DNA from: Chloroflexota bacterium
GTDB taxonomy: Bacteria > Chloroflexota > Dormibacteria > Dormibacterales > Dormibacteraceae
Length of the DNA: 10,887 bases
Direction: 5' to 3'
Assembly (NCBI GenBank): GCA_003446775.1
Contig: DMCH01000128.1
Location: forward strand, 6,151 to 17,037
Below the pieces are notes generated by a model, which ran no database searches, was not told where the DNA came from, and saw only the letters and a program-made list of their open reading frames with translations. Every line of letters starts with the position of its first letter. Position 1 is the first letter of the stretch. Shown in pieces: positions 4,752 through 10,887 of this stretch. The position numbers and the translations under genes were made by a program.

Positions 4752-7073
4752 TTATTCCGAGTGCAACACCTCGACCACGTTCGTCCGCGCCGCCCACCGG
4801 CCGGGTAGCAATGCCGCAGCGACCGCCACCCCCACCCCGAGCACAAGGATCAACAACAGCTCTAGCGGATTGAAAACGTTGTAAGCGCCAGGCGGGGTGT
4901 CATTGCCCGCCGAGTTGCTGATCACGTCGTTGAGCAGGTGATGAAGGGACAGGCCAAATGGCAACGCGATGAGCCCCCCCACCAGGGCGATCAGGCCCGC
5001 CGAGGCGGCCACCATCACCATGACCTGACGCGGGCTCATGCCCAGCGCCTTCAGCGTGGCTGTGTCATGGAGGCGCTCACGCGTATTGAGCAGCAATGTG
5101 TTGAAAACGCCTCCGACTCCGATCAGAACCAGCACAACTGCGAGCACGAGCAGCACCGAGTCGATGATCTTGACCGGGCCGATGATGCTGGTGTCGCTTG
5201 CCCGCGCGTCGATCAAGTCAGGCTCCGCGGCGGCCACGCGCCGGACGTAAGCGTTGACGTCCGAGCCCGGCGCCAACGTGACCCGGTAGCTGAACGGTTC
5301 GACCGCCGGCTTGATTGCTGCCATCGTCGCCAGGTCCGTATAGAGCGAATGGCCGAAGTTGTCGATGGCGTAGACCTCCCCCACCACGCGGAGTTGGAGA
5401 GGCTGGCCGTCGACGCTACCCGTGAAGCTGTCACCGATCTTCAGGTGGGCGTCCTGCAGGAGGGCTCTGGGCGCGAGTACCTCGCCAGGCGCGGCAAACC
5501 AGCGTCCTGCGATCACCATCAGCCCGAAGTGAGAGGAGTCTCCGCGGAAAACGACGGTGTCGACCGGGTCACCTAACCCTGGCACGGTGACGGTCTGGCC
5601 GGCGAGCGCGATCACGCGCGTCGTCTCCGGCTGGGAGTTCAGGATGCGCATCACCTCGGAGTCGGGATATACGCCGCTTCGATCGACCACGACCTGGTAG
5701 TTGCCGAGCCCGGTCTCGCTGTTGTTGATCAAGGCGAAGCTGCGCGGCAGCCCCACCGCCACCACCACGGTCGCTACCCCAAGCAGGACTGTCACCAGGG
5801 TCAGGATGGCGCGAAGTGGGCGCACGAATGCGTCGCCGAAGCCCAGGATCAAGGGTCGCGGCAGCCGGAGGCGAGCAGCTGAGCCCCGCAGCCGGCGACC
5901 GCTGGCGGTCCGAGGGGCGGTGGCGTTGGTGATGGCCGTGATCGGCTTGAGCAGACCGGCGCGGAGGGCGGGCAGTGTCGCGGCCACCGAGACCACCAGC
6001 AGCCCGGCGGCAAGCAGGACCAGGTCGAGGCCGATGGAGAACGTGGGCACATAGGCCAGTCCGAGCGCGTGGGAACTGTTCGCCAGCAGAGGCTGGCTTG
6101 CGAGCGTGCCTGCCGGGATGCCGAGCAGACAAGCGGCCAGGGCGGGAATGATGATCTGAAGCGCGAAGACACCCACAACGCCGGCCGGTGTGAAACCGAC
6201 GGCCTTCATAATCCCGATCTCTCGGTAGGCCGAGATCACGATTCCGGTGACGAGGGTGGCGACGATCGCAATCGTCGCTGCCAGAGCGAAGATGCTGAAG
6301 GCAGTGAGAACGCCGGTGACGATTTGGTTAGTGATGTTGAAGGCGCTTCGGATGGTGAAGTAGTTCACGGATGCCGTGACGCTTCCTGCTGGCAGACTCG
6401 CCCTCAGCTGATCGACATAGCCGCGCAGCTGGGCGCTGGTGGGATCACCGGGGAAGCGGTAGTCCATCACGTAGGTGGACGAGGCCGGCGTTGTCAGCGC
6501 CGGCACTGCGGCCTGCAGGATCCACGCATGCTGGCTGCTGAGGTCGGCGCTTCCCTCATCGATGTCCACGACCTGGCCCACCACGGTCAGCGTCGGCGTT
6601 TCCCGGACGCTGGTGACCTTGACGTGGTCGCCTACGGAGATGTGGTTGAGCTCCGAGAAGGACCGGGTCAGCACGATCTCGTCGTTGGCACGCGCCCAGC
6701 GTCCAGAGGTGATGTTGAGCACCTCGACCTCGCCACCGGCGGTGTCCCGGCCGATGGTGGTCATGTAGAACTTCCGGTCCCCGGACTTGAATTGGAGGTC
6801 GGTGGCGGGGTAGGGACCCCCGAACGAGGAGGCGCCGATGAGAGCCGGCGTGGTCGCCAGGAGCTGCGGGTCGGTTGTGCCTTTGAACAGGACCTGCAGG
6901 TGCGCGCCTTTCTGCGCTTCGAACGCGGCCTGGTATGGATCACGGGTCTGCGACGACAAGGTCAGTGCCATGGTCCCGGTCGCGCTCGCCAGCAACACGG
7001 TCAGGAAGATGACGGCGGCCTGCAGGCGCCGCCGGCGCAGGTCAGCCAGGGCTTTGACGATGACGGCAGTCAT
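4752..7073 (-). CDS. ABC transporter permease, FtsX/MacB type with two FtsX domains
   Basis: The 773-residue membrane protein is built as two repeats of the MacB_PCD plus FtsX arrangement. One helix near residues 18-38 is followed by an extracytoplasmic domain (about 40-245). Three helices follow near 255-285, 298-325 and 347-370. A linker leads to a helix near 420-442, a second extracytoplasmic domain (about 445-630) and the last helices near 636-662, 685-707 and 735-757. Cytoplasmic coupling segments REIGIMKAVGFTP (about 284-296) and RLHDTATLKALGMSPRQV (about 667-684) are the typical ATPase-contact motifs. Such 8-10-helix permeases pair with one ATPase and move lipids, lipoproteins, peptides or drugs, often by extracytoplasmic mechanical force. 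The substrate here is unknown. Its ATG overlaps the ATPase stop as ATGA, so translation is coupled. Confidence 0.93.
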   Translation of the reverse strand: MTAVIVKALADLRRRRLQAAVIFLTVLLASATGTMALTLSSQTRDPYQAAFEAQKGAHLQVLFKGTTDPQLLATTPALIGASSFGGPYPATDLQFKSGDRKFYMTTIGRDTAGGEVEVLNITSGRWARANDEIVLTRSFSELNHISVGDHVKVTSVRETPTLTVVGQVVDIDEGSADLSSQHAWILQAAVPALTTPASSTYVMDYRFPGDPTSAQLRGYVDQLRASLPAGSVTASVNYFTIRSAFNITNQIVTGVLTAFSIFALAATIAIVATLVTGIVISAYREIGIMKAVGFTPAGVVGVFALQIIIPALAACLLGIPAGTLASQPLLANSSHALGLAYVPTFSIGLDLVLLAAGLLVVSVAATLPALRAGLLKPITAITNATAPRTASGRRLRGSAARLRLPRPLILGFGDAFVRPLRAILTLVTVLLGVATVVVAVGLPRSFALINNSETGLGNYQVVVDRSGVYPDSEVMRILNSQPETTRVIALAGQTVTVPGLGDPVDTVVFRGDSSHFGLMVIAGRWFAAPGEVLAPRALLQDAHLKIGDSFTGSVDGQPLQLRVVGEVYAIDNFGHSLYTDLATMAAIKPAVEPFSYRVTLAPGSDVNAYVRRVAAAEPDLIDARASDTSIIGPVKIIDSVLLVLAVVLVLIGVGGVFNTLLLNTRERLHDTATLKALGMSPRQVMVMVAASAGLIALVGGLIALPFGLSLHHLLNDVISNSAGNDTPPGAYNVFNPLELLLILVLGVGVAVAAALLPGRWAARTNVVEVLHSE

Positions 7074-7801
7074 CGCGACGCCTCCTCGCTGCGGACGCGG
7101 ATCACCTCGGAGGCGGTCCGCTCCGGGCTCTCGAGGCGCGCGTCGTCGACGATCTTCCCATCCAGCACGCTGAGCACTCGCGCGGCATGCCGCGTCGCAA
7201 GCTTGGCGTCGTGGGTGACCAGGAGAATCGTCTGGCCGTCTCGGTGAAGCCGGCCTAGGAGCTCCATCACCTGCTCGCCGCTGTGCATGTCGAGCGCTCC
7301 GGTGGGTTCGTCGGCGAGCAGAAGGGTGGGATTGTTGATGAGGGCGCGCGCGATCGCGACGCGCTGCTGCTGGCCGCCGCTCAGTCGCGCTGGATATTTG
7401 TCCGCGACCTCTTTGATGCCGAGCAGGTCCAGCAGCTCCCGCGCCCGGCCAGGCACCACGGTGCCTTTGAGCTGTGCCGGGATGAGGACGTTCTCGAGGG
7501 CGGTCAGGTTCGGCAGCAGGTGGAAGAACTGGAACACGAAGCCGATGTGGTCGCGCCGGAACCTGGCCAGCCCCGCCTCACCGAGCTTGCCGAGGTCGGT
7601 GCCTCCGACCTCCACGCTGCCGGAAGTCGGGCGATCCAATCCCGCGACCAGGTTGAGCAGCGTGGACTTGCCGCTGCCCGAGGGCCCCATGATCGCGGTG
7701 AACTCGCCCCGCTCCACGGTGACCGAAACACCGTTGAGGGCGCCGGTGATCCCGCCCTGGTAGACCTTCGTGATGTCCGTGAGCCGGACGAGCTCGCTCA
7801 T
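7070..7801 (-). CDS. ABC transporter ATP-binding protein, MacB/LolD type
   Basis: The 243-residue ATPase is complete. Walker A is GPSGSGKST (39-47), the Q-loop Gln is residue 91 (FVFQFFHLLPNLTALENV), the signature is LSGGQQQR (140-147), Walker B is LLLADE (160-165) with the D-loop GALD after it, and the switch His is 197 (THD). The FFHLLPNLTALENV and ADEPTGALD wording is that of the MacB/LolD/FtsE exporter class. I chose ATG 7801 (MSELVRLTDITKVY) over an in-frame start at 7846: it gives the usual N-terminus and overlaps the padR stop as ATGA, whereas the longer form would add 15 residues inside padR. It energises the FtsX-type permease encoded directly downstream, also with an ATGA overlap. 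Confidence 0.96.
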   Translation of the reverse strand: MSELVRLTDITKVYQGGITGALNGVSVTVERGEFTAIMGPSGSGKSTLLNLVAGLDRPTSGSVEVGGTDLGKLGEAGLARFRRDHIGFVFQFFHLLPNLTALENVLIPAQLKGTVVPGRARELLDLLGIKEVADKYPARLSGGQQQRVAIARALINNPTLLLADEPTGALDMHSGEQVMELLGRLHRDGQTILLVTHDAKLATRHAARVLSVLDGKIVDDARLESPERTASEVIRVRSEEASR

Positions 7802-8322
7802 TCCGTCTTCCCACCATGCGCGTCTGCCGTTAGCTCGTCCACCCATTTCAAATCTGCCTCCGTGTGAAGTAATGCGCCGCGGACGAGCCGCGCCAGGTCG
7901 ATGCGACCGTCACGGCGTGCCCGTTCTTCCAGCCGGTTCAAGTCACGCAGTCGCTGCAGGTAAGCGCGCTTCTGGCGGCCCAACAGCTGGGCCAGGTCGC
8001 CATTCGCCAGGCGAGTCGCCAACAGGAGCTTCACGTAGATGTCCTCGTGCAGCTGCTGCGGCCCGGAGTCAGGCTGGGCGAGCCACTCGTCGAGCGCCTT
8101 CTTGCCATCGGGCGAAAGTTCGTAAAGCAGCTTTCCGCGATCGCCGCGAGCCCCCATCGGGCGGACGAGGCCATCGCGCTCGAGGCGCTGGAGGGTCGTG
8201 TAGATCTGGCCGATATTGACTTCCCAGGTCCCACCCAGCATCGCCTCAAACCGGTTTTTCACCTCATAGCCGTGCAGCGGCTCCTCCGCCAGGAGCCCCA
8301 TCACGCCGTACTTAAGCGACAA
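7798..8322 (-). CDS. PadR family transcriptional regulator
   Basis: The 174-residue protein has an N-terminal PadR winged helix: LLAEEPLHGYEVKNRFEAML (10-29), the recognition region INIGQ-like VNIGQIYTTLQRLERDGLV (35-53) and a wing with LLYELSPDGKKALDEWL (65-81). The helical C-terminal dimerisation domain ends in ALLHTEADLKWVDEL (150-164), which fits the Vir_act_alpha_C type. The start is TTG 8322, preceded by an AGAGAG purine run; a later ATG at 8301 would remove conserved residues. PadR proteins usually repress neighbouring multidrug-type transporter genes and often their own gene, and are relieved by a small hydrophobic ligand. Here the gene heads the padR-ATPase-permease operon, and a dyad covers its -10 box. 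Confidence 0.94.
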   Translation of the reverse strand: MSLKYGVMGLLAEEPLHGYEVKNRFEAMLGGTWEVNIGQIYTTLQRLERDGLVRPMGARGDRGKLLYELSPDGKKALDEWLAQPDSGPQQLHEDIYVKLLLATRLANGDLAQLLGRQKRAYLQRLRDLNRLEERARRDGRIDLARLVRGALLHTEADLKWVDELTADAHGGKTE

Positions 8323-8343
8323 CCCGCTCTCTTACATACACAG

Positions 8344-8364
8344 TATGCATGCCTAGTATGCATA
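8344..8364. promoter_or_regulatory. Candidate PadR operator (TATGCAT-N7-ATGCATA)
   Basis: A perfect dyad with 7-base arms and a 7-base spacer lies between padR and the divergent membrane-protein gene. The same bases also form a direct repeat AGTATGCAT (8342-8350 and 8355-8363, 13 bases apart). A further dyad CATAC-ACA-GTATG (8335-8347) overlaps its left side. The AT-rich, ATGCAT-like arms stand out in this GC-rich region. The dyad covers the padR -10 box, so binding would block transcription of the operon. That PadR binds here is inferred. Confidence 0.6.
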
Positions 8365-8382
8365 GCCTGCGCTAGGTGTCAA
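8355..8382 (-). promoter_or_regulatory. Promoter of the padR-ABC operon
   Basis: On the minus strand a perfect -35 TTGACA (8382-8377) is followed, 16 bases later, by CATACT (8360-8355; 4 of 6 to TATAAT). Initiation near 8348 would give a leader of about 26 bases to the TTG start. The -10 sits inside the dyad at 8344-8364. Confidence 0.55.
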
Positions 8383-8417
8383 GACCCATTCCTCGCGAAC
8401 CGCCGAAAATCCGTTAG

Positions 8418-10079
8418 ATGGCCTCGCGGACTCGGTTGGTCTGGATTGCGCTGATCGCCTACACGGTCGTGGCGGTGGCCGTCTTCTCGAGCACATGGGT
8501 CGATCCGACTGGTTCGTGGATCGGCAGCCCGAAGGATCCCGGGCTGTTCATCTGGTATCTCGGCTGGATCCCGCACGAGCTCGCCCAGGGGCACAACCCG
8601 CTGTTCACCGACTACCTCTCTTATCCGCCAGGCGTGAACCTCATGTGGAACACGTCGACGATCTTCCCGGCACTCGTGCTCTGGCCCATCACGGCTCTAT
8701 TCGGTCCCGTCGTCGCCTACAACGCGCTGATCACGGCCGGCGTCGCGCTCTCCGCCTGGCTTGGGTTCCTGGCCGCCCGGCGCTTCATCAACCACCAGGT
8801 CATGTGCCTGGCGGCCGGGCTCATCTACGGGTTCAGCCCCGCCCTGGTCGCGCAGGCGTTGGGCCATCCCCACGTGGTGGTGTCTCTGTTCCCGCCCGTC
8901 GCGCTCATCCTCGGACACGAGATTTTCGTGCGCTGCCGCATGCGTCCGGTGGCTGCGGGCGCGCTCGCAGGAGTGACCGCCGCATTTCAGCTTCTGACCG
9001 GGGAGGAGCTGCTCGCGATGACGGCGCTGATCGGCGCCATCGGCGTCGCTCTGCTGGCGCTGCTGCATCGCGACGAGGTCCGGCCGGCGCTGCCTTACGT
9101 ACTCAAGGCAGCCGGCGCTGCGCTTCTCGCCTTCGCGATCGTTGCCGCGTACCCGCTCGCCTTCCAATTCCTGGGGCCGCAGCGCGTGTCCGGAAACGTG
9201 CAGCAGCCTGATGTCTACGTCAGCGACCTGCTGGCCTTCGTCATCCCATCGCGGCTGATCAACTTCACAGGCAACGTCACCGAGAACGGCGCCTACATCG
9301 GCCTGCCTTTGCTGGCGCTCTTTGCCGCGGGCCTTGTAGCGGGATGGCGCAGGCCGGCTATTCGCTGGATCGGCTTGATGACGCTCATCGTGGCCGTGCT
9401 GTCGCTCGGCCCCCACCTCCACGTGAACGGAAACGTCACACCGATCTGGCTGCCATGGGCGGCCGTGGCGCAGCTGCCGCTGGTGGGGAGCGCGCTGCCC
9501 GCGCGGCTGATGGCGATCGCGTTTCTCGGCGTCGGCATCGTCGCCGCGGGAGCATTCGCCATCGCCCGCACGCCGGCGAGGCGATTTACGACCGGCTTCC
9601 TGCTGTTCGCGGGGCTGTTAGCCATCTCCCCCTCCGTTCCGTATCCAAGCGCACCCGCCATCGCGCCAGCGTTCTTCCGGCCCGGAGGCGACGTCGAGAG
9701 GATCATCCCGGGAGCCGTCGTGCTCATCACCCCGTTCTCGAGCAAGCAATCGACCGACGCCATGTACTGGCAGGCGGTGGCGAACTACCGCTTCAAGATG
9801 CCGGAAGGCGACGCCTTCACCCCGGGGCCGTATCTCGGCCCGCATCCGTCATTCCTGCAATCGGCCCTTGATGGGCTCGATGCCGGGCGGGCGCTGACGG
9901 TGACGCCCGACGTGCGCGCGCGGGCGCTCGCCGACCTGGAGACGTTCGGCGTCACGACCATCGTCGCCGGCCCGTCTCCCGGGCACGCCGCCATCGTCGA
10001 CTTCCTGACCCAGGTCGAAGCCACTGCGCCTGTCGCGGACGGGGGGGTCGAAGTTTGGTGGCGGGTCAGCTCCGGCTGA
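8418..10079 (+). CDS. Polytopic membrane protein, GT-C glycosyltransferase-like
   Basis: The 553-residue protein has many membrane helices: one near residues 8-24, then about ten more between 82 and 405. An extracytoplasmic C-terminal domain covers about 415-553. The first loop holds an acidic residue in GSPKDPGLFIWYLGW (Asp40) and then NPLFTDYLSYPPGVNLMWNTS (60-80). This is the wording of a large family of bacterial GT-C-fold proteins, which use polyprenyl-phosphate sugars as donors. Later landmarks are LGHPH (148-152), LSLGPHLHVNG (328-338), LPARLMAIAFLGVG (360-373), and in the C-terminal domain LITPFSSKQSTDAMYWQAVANYRFKMPEG (436-464). Catalysis is not proven; a YfhO-like or non-catalytic role is possible. 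No Shine-Dalgarno is seen at the ATG; GAAAAT at 8405-8410 could be a leaderless -10. It diverges from padR and its end overlaps the convergent amidotransferase gene by 14 bases. Confidence 0.75.
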   Translation: MASRTRLVWIALIAYTVVAVAVFSSTWVDPTGSWIGSPKDPGLFIWYLGWIPHELAQGHNPLFTDYLSYPPGVNLMWNTSTIFPALVLWPITALFGPVVAYNALITAGVALSAWLGFLAARRFINHQVMCLAAGLIYGFSPALVAQALGHPHVVVSLFPPVALILGHEIFVRCRMRPVAAGALAGVTAAFQLLTGEELLAMTALIGAIGVALLALLHRDEVRPALPYVLKAAGAALLAFAIVAAYPLAFQFLGPQRVSGNVQQPDVYVSDLLAFVIPSRLINFTGNVTENGAYIGLPLLALFAAGLVAGWRRPAIRWIGLMTLIVAVLSLGPHLHVNGNVTPIWLPWAAVAQLPLVGSALPARLMAIAFLGVGIVAAGAFAIARTPARRFTTGFLLFAGLLAISPSVPYPSAPAIAPAFFRPGGDVERIIPGAVVLITPFSSKQSTDAMYWQAVANYRFKMPEGDAFTPGPYLGPHPSFLQSALDGLDAGRALTVTPDVRARALADLETFGVTTIVAGPSPGHAAIVDFLTQVEATAPVADGGVEVWWRVSSG

Positions 10080-10887
10080 GATAGCCGTCGTGCCACAGCT
10101 CGAAGACGAACAGCGTCCAGAGTTGCTTGCGGTTGTCGCGCCGGCCTGACAGGTGATCGCCGACCAATGCCGCCACCGCCGCCGGATCGAAGAGACCCTT
10201 GCGCGCGACCCGCTCGGGCGACAGCACCGAAAGCATCTGCTCCTTGAGCGGACCGCGAAACCAATTGGCGACCGGGATCCCGAATCCCTTCTTCGGTCGG
10301 TTGAGGATGCTGCCGGGAAGCAGCCCACGCAGTGCCCGCTTGAAAAGGAACTTCGAGCGAAGGCCGCGCAGCTTCATGTCCAGAGGAAGGCGAGTCGCGT
10401 ACTCGACGAAGTCGTTGTTGAGCAGCGGTACGCGGCCCTCGAGCGAGGCCATCATGCTGGCACGGTCCAGCTTGACCAGGATGTCGTTCTCGAGATACAG
10501 CCGCATGTCCATGAGCAGGACCTGGTTGAGGGGTTCGCGCGCCCCCACGCCGTCATGCTCGGCGAGCGGCACGTTGGCAATTGACGCCAGCTGATCGCGC
10601 ATCTCTGCCGAAAGCAGCGCCGTCCGCTCCTCGGCCACGAACGACCCCATCCAGCGCCGGTGCCGCTCGGGCAGGGGATGCGAGGCGCTGCTGACAAACC
10701 GCTTGGCGCGGAAGTCGAAGCTCAAGTTGTCGCGCGACACGGGGAGCCGGCGCACGACGGGCTCGATGAGACCCCGGCGGAGCAGTCGTGGGGTGCGGTT
10801 GTAGTAGCCCGCGAGGCGGTGCGCCTGCACGGTGGGATAGCCCGCAAACAGCTCGTCGCCACCGTCTCCGCCCAGCGCGACCTTGAC
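10066..10887 (-). CDS. asnB: Asparagine synthase-type glutamine-dependent amidotransferase (C-terminal part)
   Basis: Only the last 273 residues are in the window; the N-terminal glutaminase domain and the ATP-pyrophosphatase PP-loop lie beyond the right edge. The visible part is the asparagine-synthetase domain. It opens with VKVALGGDGGDELFAGYPTV, then LPVSRDNLSFDFRAKRF and LLMDMRLYLENDILVKLDRASMMASLEGRVPLLN, the substrate/ATP-site signature. KFLFKRALRGLLPGSILNRPKKGFGIPVANWFRGPL and a C-terminal QLWTLFVFELWHDGYL follow. It transfers amide nitrogen from glutamine to an aspartate-like or sugar-acid acceptor. The LGGDGGDELFAGY and DFRAKRF wording is the form often encoded in exopolysaccharide and exosortase clusters, not the housekeeping enzyme, but the acceptor cannot be told. 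It converges on the GT-C-like gene with a 14-base overlap. Confidence 0.92.
   Translation of the reverse strand, partial: VKVALGGDGGDELFAGYPTVQAHRLAGYYNRTPRLLRRGLIEPVVRRLPVSRDNLSFDFRAKRFVSSASHPLPERHRRWMGSFVAEERTALLSAEMRDQLASIANVPLAEHDGVGAREPLNQVLLMDMRLYLENDILVKLDRASMMASLEGRVPLLNNDFVEYATRLPLDMKLRGLRSKFLFKRALRGLLPGSILNRPKKGFGIPVANWFRGPLKEQMLSVLSPERVARKGLFDPAAVAALVGDHLSGRRDNRKQLWTLFVFELWHDGYLSRS

Noticed and set aside
4698..4808. 36-codon TTG frame with a strong AAGGAGG site
   Set aside because: Good initiation signals, but the product is short, unrecognised and half antisense to the permease gene; kept only as a finding on the tRNA flank.
6069..7247. 392-codon plus-strand frame opposite the ABC permease
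   Set aside because: The permease is well supported on the other strand by FtsX motifs and ATGA coupling. The antisense product is Gly/Asp/Arg-rich without domain features.
7802..7846. Upstream in-frame start for the ABC ATPase
   Set aside because: It would add 15 atypical residues inside padR. The ATG at 7801 gives the family N-terminus and the ATGA overlap.
8335..8365. Short direct repeats as a CRISPR-like or iteron array
   Set aside because: Only two copies of a 9-base unit exist, in a promoter, and they form a dyad; this fits an operator.

Overview
The window is a gene-dense, high-GC stretch of a bacterial chromosome. Its longest stretch without a called gene is 138 bases. No ribosomal RNA, plasmid gene or phage gene gives a firm taxonomic anchor. 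Several traits point to an Actinobacteria-like or Chloroflexota-like soil lineage (Candidatus Dormibacterota would fit): a 32-codon bS22-type (AURKAIP1/COX24-domain) ribosomal micro-protein, near-consensus -10 boxes set at leaderless spacing before genes without Shine-Dalgarno sequences, GTG/TTG starts, and a cytoplasmic sulfite-oxidase-like protein. This placement is an inference and is weak.

Left part (1-3101). An acyl-CoA dehydrogenase runs leftward and is cut by the window edge only a few residues before its expected C-terminus. Diverging from it is a short operon: the bS22-like micro-gene (1226-1324), then lemA 12 bases later. lemA ends tail-to-tail, with a 4-base overlap, against a leftward gene for a secreted lipoprotein of the phospholipase D (two-HKD) superfamily.

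Centre (3062-4751). A leftward pair encodes a cytoplasmic sulfite-oxidase-like molybdopterin protein and, overlapping it by 38 bases, a DUF62-family S-adenosylmethionine hydrolase. In the hydrolase the usual histidine of the TFHGRD motif is glutamate. A clear intrinsic terminator closes this pair. A tRNA-Ala(CGC) gene lies head-to-head with the pair, and each side has its own TATACT -10 box. The 138 bases after the tRNA hold hairpins and a strong but apparently orphan ribosome-binding site.

Right part (4752-10887). A tightly coupled leftward operon, padR - ABC ATPase - FtsX-type permease, is joined by ATGA stop/start overlaps. It starts from a promoter with a perfect TTGACA -35, and the -10 lies inside a TATGCAT-N7-ATGCATA dyad, the layout expected for an autorepressed, PadR-controlled MacB-type exporter. 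A rightward GT-C-like polytopic membrane protein diverges from it. It converges with a 14-base overlap on the C-terminal part of an AsnB-type amidotransferase that leaves the window. These last two genes may mark the edge of a cell-surface glycan region.

I found no CRISPR array, transposase, integrase, toxin-antitoxin pair or recognisable defence system. The observations most worth checking are the overlooked micro-gene, the altered SAM hydrolase motif, the PadR operator and the tRNA 3' flank.
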